Shown: piece after piece, positions 44,824 to 53,854 of the stretch
How the letters are laid out: the number at the start of each line of letters is the position of its first letter
How positions within the stretch are numbered: position 1 is the stretch's first letter
Assembly (NCBI RefSeq): GCF_900176005.1
Contig: NZ_LT838272.1
Span: 248,001-312,000, forward strand
Length of the DNA stretch: 64,000 nt
DNA from: Thermanaeromonas toyohensis ToBE
GTDB lineage: Bacteria; Bacillota; DSM-521; Neomoorellales; Neomoorellaceae
Direction: 5' to 3'
Notes under the pieces: generated by a model
The model's database searches: none
What the model was told of the DNA's origin: nothing
Seen by the model: only the letters and a program-made list of their open reading frames with translations
Made by a program: the position numbers and the translations under genes

Positions 44824-46128
44824 ATGATTTGGGACCCGGTTAATGAGTGCCGGCCGCGGAAAGAAATAGAAGCTTTACAATTAGAAAGGCTAAAGAATAT
44901 TGTTGAGTATGTATATGAACGGGTGCCTTTTTATCGCCAGGCCCTTAACGAGCGTGGGCTACGTCCCCGGGATATTAGGAGTCTTGAGGATATCCGGATT
45001 CTTCCCTTCACTACCAAAGAAGATTTCCGTAAGAATTACCCCTTTGGGCTTTTTGCAGTACCTTTGAAAGAAGTAGTACGCCTCCACGCTTCTTCGGGGA
45101 CCACTGGGAAACCTGTTGTGGTGGGGTATACTCGGCGGGATATGGAGATCTGGACAGAAGTGGTGGCCCGCTTGGTAACAGCAGCTGGGGTCACATCTGG
45201 GGATGTGGCTCAAGTGGTCTTTAGTTACGGTCTTTTTACTGGAGGCTTTGGGCTCCATTATGGTCTCGAGCGGGTAGGAGCTACGGTGGTCCCGGCGGCT
45301 GCTGGCAATTCTAAGCGGCATATTATGCTTATGCAAGATTTTGGGACCACAGTGTTGGTGGGTACGCCTTCTTATGCCCTGCACCTGGCGGAGGTGGCTG
45401 AGGAGATGGGAGTAGATCCTAGGGCCCTTCCAGTGCGGTTAGGGCTCTTTGGAGGGGAAGCCTCTAGCCGGGAGATGTTAAAGGAGATCGAACGGCGCTG
45501 GGGTATGCTAGCTACGGATAATTATGGCCTTTCGGAAGTGATGGGCCCCGGTGTCTCTGGGGAGTGCCGGTATCAGGATGGTCAACACATAGCTGAGGAT
45601 CATTTCCTTGTGGAGATCATAGATCCTTCCACAGGAGAACCTTGCCCGCCAGGAGTGCCCGGGGAAGTGGTGATCACTACTTTAACTAAAGAGGCCGTAC
45701 CTGTACTCCGGTATCGCACAAGGGATATTTCCTCCCTTAACTATGAACCTTGCCCCTGCGGCCGTACTACTGCCCGCCTGGCCAAGATAACAGGGCGTAC
45801 TGATGATATGCTTATTATCCGTGGGGTTAATGTCTTTCCCTCCCAGGTGGAGAGCGTGCTTATGGAAATAGAAGAGGTGGCTCCCCATTACCAGTTAGTG
45901 GTCTCCCGCCGGGGTTATTTGGACGAGCTCGAGGTACGGGTGGAAGTAGATGAGCGTTTCTTTACTGGGCGCTTTAGCGACCTGGAGAAGCTAGAGGAAA
46001 AGGTAGCCGACCGGCTTAAGACGGTGCTACAGCTTAAAGCCCGGGTCCGCTTAGTAGAACCCCGTTCCATTGCCCGTAGTGAGGGTAAGGCCCAGCGCAT
46101 CATCGATCTTAGACCCAAGCAGGCATAA
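44824..46128 (+). CDS. paaK: Phenylacetate-CoA ligase-type adenylating enzyme
   Basis: 434 aa. AMP-loop [14 protein letters not shown], a Y-G-L-S-E motif in [12 protein letters not shown], and the hinge-region [20 protein letters not shown] are PaaK-like. ATG 44824 behind AACAAGGAGACTG. Makes arylacetyl-CoA from arylacetate and ATP, or in the reverse sense yields ATP from arylacetyl-CoA. With IorAB beside it, aromatic amino acid fermentation to arylacetates is the likely setting (inference). A terminator follows. Confidence 0.93.
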   Translation: MIWDPVNECRPRKEIEALQLERLKNIVEYVYERVPFYRQALNERGLRPRDIRSLEDIRILPFTTKEDFRKNYPFGLFAVPLKEVVRLHASSGTTGKPVVVGYTRRDMEIWTEVVARLVTAAGVTSGDVAQVVFSYGLFTGGFGLHYGLERVGATVVPAAAGNSKRHIMLMQDFGTTVLVGTPSYALHLAEVAEEMGVDPRALPVRLGLFGGEASSREMLKEIERRWGMLATDNYGLSEVMGPGVSGECRYQDGQHIAEDHFLVEIIDPSTGEPCPPGVPGEVVITTLTKEAVPVLRYRTRDISSLNYEPCPCGRTTARLAKITGRTDDMLIIRGVNVFPSQVESVLMEIEEVAPHYQLVVSRRGYLDELEVRVEVDERFFTGRFSDLEKLEEKVADRLKTVLQLKARVRLVEPRSIARSEGKAQRIIDLRPKQA

Positions 46129-46241
46129 ATAATAGGTATAAATTAAAGTAAAAGTAGCTTAAAGGGAAGTCCTAGTATGCTTTATAACATTTAAGCTTAG
46201 CGTAAGCCCAGCGGGCTATTAGCGTGGTGGCTTCTGCCGGG

Positions 46242-46296
46242 GGAGGGCCTCTTGTCTTACCTTGCTTGGGGTAAGATAGAGGTCTCTTCGTTTTTT
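46242..46296 (+). terminator. Terminator in the paaK-iorA gap
   Basis: Long stem: CCTCTTGTCTTACC pairs with GGTAAGATAGAGG (one bulge) and extends through GAG / CTC, then TTTTTT at 46291. It lies about 115 bp after paaK and 145 bp before iorA. The 312-bp gap also has an AGCCC/GGGCT stem; no T-box or named riboswitch was recognised, so it may be a plain terminator or an attenuator for iorA. Confidence 0.75.
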
Positions 46297-46440
46297 CTTG
46301 CTCACATGGGAAGACAGGGAGGGAATTGTACTTCTAATGGCGAATTAACTGTACCTGGCAGAACAGAGTCCTTAAAGCTTTATAGAGCACGGCCTTTTTG
46401 CTATTACAGGAAAAAGATTAAGGAGTGAAGTTTTAAGATC

Positions 46441-48219
46441 ATGCGCGAAGTCATGCTAGGCAATCACGCTGTAGCTCGGGGGGCTTGGGAAGCTGGGGTG
46501 CGGGTGGCGGCTGCTTACCCGGGTACCCCGAGCACCGAAATTATCGAAGCCTTAGCCCAATATCCAGAAGTATACGCTGAATGGTCGGTTAATGAAAAGG
46601 TGGCTTTGGAGGTAGCGGCCGGGGCAGCCATCGCTGGGGCCAGGGCCCTGGCGGCCATGAAGCATGTAGGCGTAAATGTTGCTTCTGATCCTCTGATGAC
46701 CCTGGCTTATACAGGGATAAATGCCGGATTGGTGCTAGTTTCCGCTGATGATCCTAATCTTTATAGTTCCCAGAACGAACAGGACAACCGGATATACGCC
46801 CGGTTTGCCCAAATACCTTGCCTGGAGCCAGCGGACAGCCAAGAAGCTAAGGAGATGACCAAGCTAGCTTTTGCCTTAAGCGAAGCCTTTGATACTCCTG
46901 TTATGCTTCGCCTGACCACGCGGATAGCCCATTCTCAAAGCTTGGTAGAGCTAGGGGAACGAGAAGAAGTTCCCCTCAAAGAATATTCTAAGAAACCTTC
47001 GAAATATGTGATGTTGCCAGCCTTCGGGCGGGAGCGGCATAAAGCGGTAGAAGAAAGAAGGGCTAAACTTTTGGCCTATGCCGAGATCACCCCTTTAAAC
47101 AGGGTGGAATGGGGAGATCGGCGGGTAGGTGTTATTACCTCAGGGATTTCTTATCAATACGTAAAGGAAGCCCTACCGGGGGTTTCTGTCCTTAAATTAG
47201 GCTTAACTTATCCCTTACCCAAGAACCTTATTCGTCAATTTGTAGCGGCGGTAGATATGTGCTTGATAGTGGAAGAGCTGGAACCCTTTCTGGAGGAACA
47301 GATCTCTTCATGGGGATTGCCGGTACAGGGTAAGGAGTTTTTGCCCCGTATTGGAGAATTCAACCCTCGCCTGGTGGCTGAAAGTATAGGGCCTAAGGTG
47401 GCCGAGATAAACCCTTCCTTGGTCAATGATATTTTGTTGCGCGACAATTCTTCCCCTATAAGTTTTGCTCTTCCTGGACGGCCGCCCGTTATGTGCCCTG
47501 GATGTCCCCATCGTGGGGTGTTCTACATCTTGCGCAAGTTAAAGCTTACCGTAGCAGGGGATATTGGCTGCTACACCCTGGGGGCCTCTCCTCCCTTAAA
47601 CGCCATGGATACCTGTATCTGCATGGGAGCTAGCCTGGGGGTGGCCTTGGGGATGGAAAAGGCCCGCGGGCAGGACTTTGCCCGGAGGCTTGTGGCTGTA
47701 ATAGGGGATTCTACTTTCTTACATGCGGGTATGACAGGCCTTCTAGACATGGTTTACAACCAGGGTACAAGTACTGTTATCATCCTGGACAATGGTACTA
47801 CGGCCATGACCGGGCACCAGGACCATCCCGGCACGGGGTACACCGCTTCTCAGGCACCGACTACCAAAATTGAGCTAGAGCAGGTAGTGAGGGGTCTTGG
47901 AGTTAAGCGAGTACAGGTGGTGGATCCCTATGATCTGGCCCGTACCAGGGAAGTTATAAGTACTGAGGTGGCTACCTCGGAACCCTCTGTGATTATTGCA
48001 CGGCGTCTTTGTGCTCTGCTGGCCAAGGGAACCGGTAAATACCGGGTAGTGGGTATGTATTGCCGCTCTTGCCAGTGTTGTTTAGATTTGGGCTGCCCCG
48101 CCCTCACTTTTAACGGCGAAGAGGCGGTAATCGATGAAATACAGTGTACAGGCTGCGGCCTCTGTGCCCAGGTGTGCCCGGCAGAGGCTATTGAAAAGGT
48201 AGGTGAGAAAGATGCATGA
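46441..48219 (+). CDS. iorA: Indolepyruvate:ferredoxin oxidoreductase alpha subunit
   Basis: 592 aa. ThDP enzyme converting arylpyruvates from transaminated Trp, Tyr and Phe into arylacetyl-CoA with reduced ferredoxin. PGTPSTEIIEALA at the start; the ThDP site GDSTFLHAGMTGLLDMVYNQ follows CPGCPHRGVFY; the C-terminus carries two Fe-S motifs (CRSCQCCLDLGCP and CTGCGLCAQVCPAEAI). ATG 46441 may be replaced by ATG 46453. Coupled to iorB by an 8-bp overlap. Confidence 0.96.
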   Translation: MREVMLGNHAVARGAWEAGVRVAAAYPGTPSTEIIEALAQYPEVYAEWSVNEKVALEVAAGAAIAGARALAAMKHVGVNVASDPLMTLAYTGINAGLVLVSADDPNLYSSQNEQDNRIYARFAQIPCLEPADSQEAKEMTKLAFALSEAFDTPVMLRLTTRIAHSQSLVELGEREEVPLKEYSKKPSKYVMLPAFGRERHKAVEERRAKLLAYAEITPLNRVEWGDRRVGVITSGISYQYVKEALPGVSVLKLGLTYPLPKNLIRQFVAAVDMCLIVEELEPFLEEQISSWGLPVQGKEFLPRIGEFNPRLVAESIGPKVAEINPSLVNDILLRDNSSPISFALPGRPPVMCPGCPHRGVFYILRKLKLTVAGDIGCYTLGASPPLNAMDTCICMGASLGVALGMEKARGQDFARRLVAVIGDSTFLHAGMTGLLDMVYNQGTSTVIILDNGTTAMTGHQDHPGTGYTASQAPTTKIELEQVVRGLGVKRVQVVDPYDLARTREVISTEVATSEPSVIIARRLCALLAKGTGKYRVVGMYCRSCQCCLDLGCPALTFNGEEAVIDEIQCTGCGLCAQVCPAEAIEKVGEKDA

Positions 48220-48796
48220 GCAGGTTACCAGCATTATTTTAACTGGTGTAGGGGGGCAAGGGACGGTTCTGGCAGGCCGTATCCTTTCTCGGGCTGCCGC
48301 GAGTTTAGGGAAAGAAGTTAAAGTGGCGGATCTCCACGGCATGGCCCAGCGGGGCGGCAGTGTAATAACCCATGTTCGATTCGGCCCCAAGGTTTATTCC
48401 CCAGTGATAGCATCAGGTACGGCTGATTACTTAGTAGCCTTTGAGAAATTGGAAGCCTGCCGGTGTTTACCCTTTCTTAAGCCTGAAGGGGTACTGATTG
48501 TTAATAACCAGGAAATTCCCCCACTTCCGGTTCTAATTGGTGCTGCTAGTTATCCTCGGCAGCTTCTAGAAATATTAGATATGTACGTAGAAAAGCTAGT
48601 GATTGTGGATGCTTTAAAGAAGGCGAAGGAAGCAGGTACCGTCAAAGCAGTAAATATGGTCCTCTTGGGAGTCCTGGCTCGCCATCTATCCATCCCTAAG
48701 GAGTGCTGGGAAGAAGCTATTCTTACCTCTGTAAAACCTGAATTCCAGGAGGTTAACCTTAGAGCCTTCTCATTAGGATGGGAGACTGAGAGCTAA
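48212..48796 (+). CDS. iorB: Indolepyruvate:ferredoxin oxidoreductase beta subunit
   Basis: 194 aa gamma-type domain: LTGVGGQGTVLAGRILSRAA (intact GGQG, unlike the degenerate chain at 1690), HGMAQRGGSVITHVRFGP, and AVNMVLLGVLARHL near the end. ATG 48212 is chosen behind AAGGTAGGTGAG; GTG 48203 is possible. Completes the IorAB heterodimer. Confidence 0.95.
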   Translation: MHEQVTSIILTGVGGQGTVLAGRILSRAAASLGKEVKVADLHGMAQRGGSVITHVRFGPKVYSPVIASGTADYLVAFEKLEACRCLPFLKPEGVLIVNNQEIPPLPVLIGAASYPRQLLEILDMYVEKLVIVDALKKAKEAGTVKAVNMVLLGVLARHLSIPKECWEEAILTSVKPEFQEVNLRAFSLGWETES

Positions 48797-48805
48797 GGGG
48801 GAACT

Positions 48806-49645
48806 TTGGGGGTGCCGGGAGGGATAGGAGAGCCCGAGCTTAAACCCAGACCTCCTATTAAGTGGGCAGGAGGAAAGACACAGCTTATCTCTCAGTTTAA
48901 ACCCTTGTTTCCTAAGGTTAAATATCACCTTTATGTGGAACCCTTTGTAGGGGGAGGGGCGGTCTTTTTCCACCTCCTCCCCATTAGGGCTATACTTATG
49001 GACAGCAACGAAGAGCTGATAAATTTCTACCTCGTAGTTCGGGATAGTTTGGAAGACCTCCTAAAAGATTTAAAAAGGCACCAAAACACTCCGGAGTATT
49101 ATTACCGTATCCGCGCCTTGGACCCTGAAAATTTATCCCCTGTGGAACGGGCCTCTAGGTTTTTATACCTTAATAAAACAGCCTACAATGGATTATGGAG
49201 GGTAAATAGTCAAGGGAGGCACAATGTTCCCTTTGGACGCTATAAGAATCCCAAGATAGTAGATGAGATAAACTTACGTCGGGTAAGTTTAGCTTTAAAG
49301 AGGGCAGAGATTTTTTGTAGCGACTTTAGCTTAAGCCTAGAATATGCTTCCCCTGGGGTCTTTATCTACCTTGACCCGCCTTACTATCCCCTATCCGAAA
49401 CCGCCAACTTTACGGGATACACCCCGGCTGCTTTCGGCGTGGAGGATCAGTTGCGTTTGGCCGCTGTGTTCAAAGAGCTCGACCGGAAGGGATGTTTAGT
49501 AATGCTTAGCAATTCTGACACACCCTTTATCCGGCAACTTTATGCTGGTTATGATATCCGGACAGTTGTGGCCCGGAGGGCTATAAACTGCCGTGGGGAC
49601 AGGCGGGGCCCGGTAGTGGAGCTTGTAATCAGAAATTACTGGTGA
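48806..49645 (+). CDS. Dam-type DNA adenine-N6 methyltransferase, solitary
   Basis: 279 aa, D12 class. Motifs: IKWAGGKTQLI near the start, VEPFVGGGAVFFHL (SAM binding), DPPYYPLS catalytic DPPY, with LNKTAYNGLWRVNSQG typical of Dam relatives. TTG 48806 or GTG 48812 follow AAGGGGGAAC. No endonuclease lies next to it, so it is an orphan methylase (regulatory, mismatch or phage origin) or part of a system whose partner is elsewhere. Recognition sequence, often GATC in this family, cannot be read. 10 bp after iorB, same strand. Confidence 0.9.
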   Translation: MGVPGGIGEPELKPRPPIKWAGGKTQLISQFKPLFPKVKYHLYVEPFVGGGAVFFHLLPIRAILMDSNEELINFYLVVRDSLEDLLKDLKRHQNTPEYYYRIRALDPENLSPVERASRFLYLNKTAYNGLWRVNSQGRHNVPFGRYKNPKIVDEINLRRVSLALKRAEIFCSDFSLSLEYASPGVFIYLDPPYYPLSETANFTGYTPAAFGVEDQLRLAAVFKELDRKGCLVMLSNSDTPFIRQLYAGYDIRTVVARRAINCRGDRRGPVVELVIRNYW

Positions 49646-49778
49646 AAGCTTTTACCATTCTTTCAGTCCCAACTTATCTTTTAACACGCTGCACTCCAGA
49701 TAATATTCCCATCGCTTTCCAAGGTTTGAAATAGAGTACCCTTAGAAGTAGAATTACGCTCGCCCTAAAGTTTTTGTT

Positions 49779-49803
49779 CCCTCTTTAAGAGGGGCTCTTT
49801 TTT
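49779..49803 (+). terminator. Probable terminator after the methylase
   Basis: CCCTC-TTTAA-GAGGG stem-loop then GCTCTTTTTT. Stem is short, T run good. The rest of the 324-bp gap before the corrinoid gene is AT-rich. Confidence 0.55.
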
Positions 49804-49877
49804 ACCCTAGTAGCCTGCTTTTTCCTTTTTATCTTGATCTGGTAAAGCAAGATCGAGAGCTATAAATATAACTAAAT

Positions 49878-49928
49878 GTTATAAGAAATATAACAGGAGT
49901 TTGAGATAGGATAGAGAATAATATTCTC
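49878..49928 (+). promoter_or_regulatory. Two inverted repeats ahead of the corrinoid operon
   Basis: GTTATA-AGAAA-TATAAC (49878-49894) and GAGAAT-AAT-ATTCTC (49914-49928), 42-92 bp before the ATG. Likely regulator sites for the methyltransferase operon; no cognate regulator is beside it on the same transcript. Confidence 0.45.
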
Positions 49929-49969
49929 CTGCAAAAAGGTTTTATGCTAGTCTGGAGGGGGACAAGGTT

Positions 49970-50629
49970 ATGAGAAGTAAAAAAGAAATTTTACAAGACT
50001 TGAAGAATGCAGTTGTGGAGCTGGATGAAGAGAAAGCTATACAAGTGGCTAGGGAAGCTATAGCAGCCCATATTGATGCTTACGAAGCAATAATGGAAGG
50101 CCTAGTGGCCGGAATGGATGTTGTTGGGGATAAATACGAGAAGGGAGAATATTTTATTCCGGAAGTGTTGCTAGCTTCCGATGCTATGAATGCAGCTCTT
50201 TCAATACTTAAACCCTACCTCCCCAAAGAACATACTAATCCTTATAAGGTAGTTATTGGTGTGGTTCAAGGAGATACGCATGATATTGGCAAAAATATAG
50301 TGAAGATAATGCTGGAGGCAGGCGGGTTTCAGGTTATTGACCTTGGGCGTGATGTACCACTGGAGTGTTTTATCGAAAAGGCAGAGGAGACGGGGGCTCA
50401 TATTATAGCCATGTCTACTTTGATGAGTACTACTATGGATGGCATGAAAGAAGTTATTGACATGTTAAAAAAGCAGGGAAAGAGGCACAAATACAAAGTA
50501 ATGGTTGGTGGGGGGGCTATTTCTCAAGCCTTTGCTAATGCCATTGGGGCAGATGGATATGCACCTGACGCTAATGCAGCCGTAAGAAAAGCAAAAGAAC
50601 TGATGGAGGGTTATAGCTATGACCTCTAA
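49970..50629 (+). CDS. Corrinoid (B12-binding) methyl-carrier protein, MtaC/MtbC type
   Basis: 219 aa. N-terminal helical cap (1-88) and a Rossmann B12 domain with the base-off motif GDTHDIGKN (D102, H104 Co ligand, G107), MSTLMSTTMDG and VGGGAISQAFA. Accepts a methyl group from a substrate-specific enzyme on cob(I)alamin and passes it on. ATG behind CTGGAGGGGGAC. Overlaps the first methyltransferase by 11 bp. AT-richer than the neighbours, so the trio may be acquired. Confidence 0.93.
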   Translation: MRSKKEILQDLKNAVVELDEEKAIQVAREAIAAHIDAYEAIMEGLVAGMDVVGDKYEKGEYFIPEVLLASDAMNAALSILKPYLPKEHTNPYKVVIGVVQGDTHDIGKNIVKIMLEAGGFQVIDLGRDVPLECFIEKAEETGAHIIAMSTLMSTTMDGMKEVIDMLKKQGKRHKYKVMVGGGAISQAFANAIGADGYAPDANAAVRKAKELMEGYSYDL

Positions 50630-51665
50630 GGAAAGAATTTTGGCTCTTTTACAAGGCCGACCTGTAGATCATATTCCTTGTGTGCCTTTAGTAATGAACC
50701 ATGCGGCACGGGTATTGGGAGTTAAAGTTTCTGAGTTCAATAGCAATCCTCGAGTAATGACCAAGGCCCACCTGGCAAGTTGGGAAAAATATGGTTATGA
50801 TATGATTTTAATTTTTACTACTACAGCTACGATAGCTGAAGCCATGGGAACTACCCTCTATTTTCCAGAGGATGATGTACCTTATGTACATGTTCCAGCT
50901 GTTCAATCTCCAGAGGATATTAAGAAAGTAAAAATAATTGAGCCCCAAAAGGATGGTCGAATACCCGTCTATTTAGAGGCTGCTGAACTTTGCCTTAGAG
51001 AAGTAAAAAATCAAGTTCCCGTGGGGGTTATTTTTGCCGGACCTTTTACAACTGCTGCCCATCTTAGAGGTACAGAAGTTTTTGTTAAAGAAACTTACAA
51101 GAATCCCCAATTAGTTAAAGCTCTATTAGAAATAGCTAGGGAGAGCATAAATATTATGCTGGAGGCTATATTGCACATAGGGGCTGTACCAGTATTAGTA
51201 GAACCCGTTGCTAGCGGTAGCCTCATAAGTCCCAATATGTTTAGCAAATACGTTTTCCCTTATGTACAGCAATTGGTAGACCGGGCTCATGAGCTAGGGT
51301 CTCCCATTTGTTTACATATTTGCGGGAATGCCAATCCCATTTTAGACCTAATGGCGGATACAGGGGCTGATATTTTGAGTTTAGATTATCTTGTTGACTT
51401 GGAGGAGGCGAAGGTACGAGTAGGGTCTAAGGCTTGTTTGATGGGCAATATAGCCCCAGCAGACATTTTACTTCGGGGTAGCCCAGATAGGGTTGTGCTA
51501 GAAACTAAAAAAGTTATAGCCAAAGCTTCTGATAATCCGAAAGGGTTGATTGTCGCTTCGGGATGTGAAGTACCTTTAAATACACCTGCTGCCAACTTAA
51601 AGACAATGGTAGATACAGTACGTATGTGGGGTAATATTAAATGCGGGGTAAGGGAAGATGGATAG
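50619..51665 (+). CDS. UroD-family (MtaA/CmuA-type) corrinoid methyltransferase 1
   Basis: 348 aa. TIM-barrel zinc enzyme of the uroporphyrinogen-decarboxylase superfamily: LHICGNANPILDLM supplies His and Cys, ASGCEVPLNTP the second Cys (HxC...C zinc site), SLDYLVDLEEAK before it. Lacks the decarboxylase N-terminal signature, so it is a methyl transferase that either methylates the corrinoid protein or demethylates it to a thiol or tetrahydrofolate. Overlaps both neighbours (11 bp and 8 bp), one operon. Substrate unknown. Confidence 0.9.
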   Translation: MTSKERILALLQGRPVDHIPCVPLVMNHAARVLGVKVSEFNSNPRVMTKAHLASWEKYGYDMILIFTTTATIAEAMGTTLYFPEDDVPYVHVPAVQSPEDIKKVKIIEPQKDGRIPVYLEAAELCLREVKNQVPVGVIFAGPFTTAAHLRGTEVFVKETYKNPQLVKALLEIARESINIMLEAILHIGAVPVLVEPVASGSLISPNMFSKYVFPYVQQLVDRAHELGSPICLHICGNANPILDLMADTGADILSLDYLVDLEEAKVRVGSKACLMGNIAPADILLRGSPDRVVLETKKVIAKASDNPKGLIVASGCEVPLNTPAANLKTMVDTVRMWGNIKCGVREDG

Positions 51666-52680
51666 CCGCGAGAGGTTGTATAAGGCCATGGCGAGGGAGG
51701 AGATTGATCGGCCTCCGGTAATTTGTCCGGGAGGAATGATGAGTGCAGCCACTACGGAAACTTTAAATAGGGTAGGAATTCGATGTCATACGGATCCCGT
51801 GGCTATGGCTAAACTAGCCGAACTAATCCATGTCTTTTCTGGTTTTGAGAATATAGGAGTTCCTTTTTGTATGACAGCGGAGGCCGAAGCTTTCGGTTGC
51901 CAGGTCGATTTAGGGAGTTCTGAGGTAGAGCCGAGGATAAAAAAATATTTAGACATTAAGCCCAGAGATATTATAGATAAACCTTTGCCTCGACCCGAGG
52001 ATTCTGGACGTTTACCGGTAATTTTAGAAGCAATAGCTATATTAAAAAAAGCATATCGTGATATACCAATAATAGGAAATATCATCGGCCCCTTTAGCTT
52101 GGTTACTTCTGTCTTTGATCCTTTGTTAATCTTTCGCATGGTATATAAAAATTCTAGAGAGCTTTTAGAGGTTCTAGATTATATAACTACATTTTTGCTT
52201 AATTTTGCTTGTACACAGGTACGAAAAGGAGCAGATATCATTACTATTGCTGATCCTGCTGCTACTGGAGAGATTCTTGGGCTAAAGAATTTTGAGGTGT
52301 TTGTAAAACCGTTTCTTAGGAAAATAATCCAGAGTTTAACAGACCTTAGGGTACCAGTTATTTTGCACATTTGTGGTGATGCAAGAAGATTAATACGAGA
52401 ATTAGTTCATCTTCAGGCTTCAGTTTTAAGCTTTGATGCTTCTGTGAATTTAAGAATGATAAAGGCAACCTATCCCGAACAAGTAATTATGGGAAACGTT
52501 TCTACCCTATTATTGCACCGGGGTAGTCGTGAAGGTATAAGAAAAGTTGTAAAGCATTTATTGCGCGCCAACGTAGATATAATTTCACCCGCCTGCGGTA
52601 TAAGTTTGAGGACGCCGGTCGAAAACCTACGTGTTTTGACTGAAAGCATCAAGTATCACAGACGGATCACAACCAGCTAA
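51658..52680 (+). CDS. UroD-family corrinoid methyltransferase 2
   Basis: 340 aa, same fold as the preceding gene but clearly diverged. Zinc-site residues in ILHICGDARRLI and PACGISLRTP; N-terminus DSRERLYKAMAREEIDRPPVICPGG is the usual opening. With methyltransferase 1 and the corrinoid protein it could form a complete methyl-transfer chain: one enzyme from substrate to corrinoid, the other from corrinoid to acceptor. No reductive activase (RamA-like) is beside them. Ends 75 bp before the LacI gene. Confidence 0.88.
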   Translation: MDSRERLYKAMAREEIDRPPVICPGGMMSAATTETLNRVGIRCHTDPVAMAKLAELIHVFSGFENIGVPFCMTAEAEAFGCQVDLGSSEVEPRIKKYLDIKPRDIIDKPLPRPEDSGRLPVILEAIAILKKAYRDIPIIGNIIGPFSLVTSVFDPLLIFRMVYKNSRELLEVLDYITTFLLNFACTQVRKGADIITIADPAATGEILGLKNFEVFVKPFLRKIIQSLTDLRVPVILHICGDARRLIRELVHLQASVLSFDASVNLRMIKATYPEQVIMGNVSTLLLHRGSREGIRKVVKHLLRANVDIISPACGISLRTPVENLRVLTESIKYHRRITTS

Positions 52681-52688
52681 AAAAGGTG

Positions 52689-52717
52689 TTGACAGGTTCG
52701 CTACAGCGTGATAAACT
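52689..52717 (+). promoter_or_regulatory. Promoter of the LacI-family gene
   Basis: TTGACA, exactly 17 bp, TAAACT (52712-52717), expected start near 52724, 38 bp ahead of the lacI-type ATG. Confidence 0.8.
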
Positions 52718-52729
52718 GTAGGCAAGAGA

Positions 52730-52739
52730 AAAACGTTTT
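52730..52739 (+). promoter_or_regulatory. LacI-type operator overlapping the transcript start
   Basis: AAAACGTTTT, a perfect palindrome with central CG as in LacI/PurR/CcpA-type sites, extended imperfectly to GAAAAACGTTTTCC. Its place suggests autoregulation by the gene behind it. Confidence 0.65.
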
Positions 52740-52754
52740 CCTCAGGAGTGAAGT

Positions 52755-53744
52755 ATGGTTACTATAAAAGATGTAGCTCGGCGAGCTGGAGTTTCCGTAA
52801 CCACAGTATCACGCGTCTTAAACAACACCCCTCACCCTGTAAGCCCAGAGACGAGGCAGAAGGTATTGGAGGCAGTAGCCGAGCTAGGGTTCTGCCCTAA
52901 TGCTGCGGCACGTAGCCTTCAACTCCATGAGACGAGAACCATAGGGCTTATGTTACCTGATGTAGCCAACCCTTACTATTCGGGTATCGTACGCGGTATC
53001 GAGGATGTGGCCCACGAGGAGGGTTATACCATCGTCCTCTGCAATACAGATCGTTCCCGGGAGCGAACCCTTAAGTACCTCCGTGTATTGCGAGAAAAAA
53101 GGGTAGATGGTGTAATCTTTATGGGTGGGGGTATAGCAGAAGATGCTAAGGAGGACCGTTTTTTCCAGCAAGAAGATATTCCTACGGTAGTCATAGGTCG
53201 CCATTCCGGGGCCTTCCCTTCTGTGCAGATCGATAATGCCGAAGCAGCCCGGCAAGCGGTGATGCATTTGCTTACCCGGGGATATCGATATATCGGTTGT
53301 ATTGCTGGCCCTTCTTCTTCCACCACTGTCCAGGATCGCTTGGCTGGATACCGCCGAGCCTTAGTGGAAAACGGGCTGGAGTATGAACCTTCGTGGGTAG
53401 TCCACGCCGACTTTACCCCTGCCGGGGGGTACCGGGCAGCCCAGGAGCTTTTAGAACGTCAACCTCGACCGACAGCCCTTTTAGTGCATAACGATCTTAT
53501 GGCTGTAGGGGCTATAAAGGCTCTAGCTGATAGAGGATTGGTAATACCCCGGGATGTGGCTGTAATAGGTTTCGACGATATCCCTTTGGCGTCTTATGTT
53601 ACACCTGGGTTAACCACAGTTAGGATACCCGTATATGAGCTGGGCGCTACTGCCATGCGCCTTTTGCGGGACTTACTGGTTGGTCAACCTGTCCCTGAGG
53701 TAACTATACTACCTGTAGACTTAGTGGTGAGAGGATCTACCTAA
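52755..53744 (+). CDS. LacI-family transcriptional regulator
   Basis: 329 aa. HTH and hinge: [20 protein letters not shown], then NAAARSL (hinge Leu-type). Periplasmic-binding-like effector domain 60-329 ([49 protein letters not shown]). ATG behind TCAGGAGTGAAG. Own promoter and operator upstream. By position it controls the creatininase-to-transporter cluster; its ligand would be the substrate or product of that pathway. Confidence 0.95.
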   Translation: MVTIKDVARRAGVSVTTVSRVLNNTPHPVSPETRQKVLEAVAELGFCPNAAARSLQLHETRTIGLMLPDVANPYYSGIVRGIEDVAHEEGYTIVLCNTDRSRERTLKYLRVLREKRVDGVIFMGGGIAEDAKEDRFFQQEDIPTVVIGRHSGAFPSVQIDNAEAARQAVMHLLTRGYRYIGCIAGPSSSTTVQDRLAGYRRALVENGLEYEPSWVVHADFTPAGGYRAAQELLERQPRPTALLVHNDLMAVGAIKALADRGLVIPRDVAVIGFDDIPLASYVTPGLTTVRIPVYELGATAMRLLRDLLVGQPVPEVTILPVDLVVRGST

Positions 53745-53755
53745 AAAAATTTACC

Positions 53756-53820
53756 TGCTTAAGCAACCCAATATTGATTGTGCTTATTAGCTTCGAATAT
53801 GGGGAGCCGCGGCTATTCCC
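53756..53820 (+). promoter_or_regulatory. Regulatory region ahead of the catabolic cluster
   Basis: Contains two perfect 10-bp palindromes, TGCTTAAGCA (53756-53765) and AGCCGCGGCT (53805-53814, inside GGG...CCC), and a further half-site TGCTTA at 53781. Neither equals the operator at the regulator's own promoter, so which protein binds here is open. Confidence 0.45.
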
Positions 53821-53854
53821 TTATAAACCAAATAATTTTTGGAGGTTTTAGGAG

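Noticed and set aside
46129-46440. Possible T-box or amino-acid riboswitch before iorA
   Set aside because: A stem and terminator are present, but the T-box AGGGTGGNACCGCG sequence and other known riboswitch signatures are absent; kept only as terminator.
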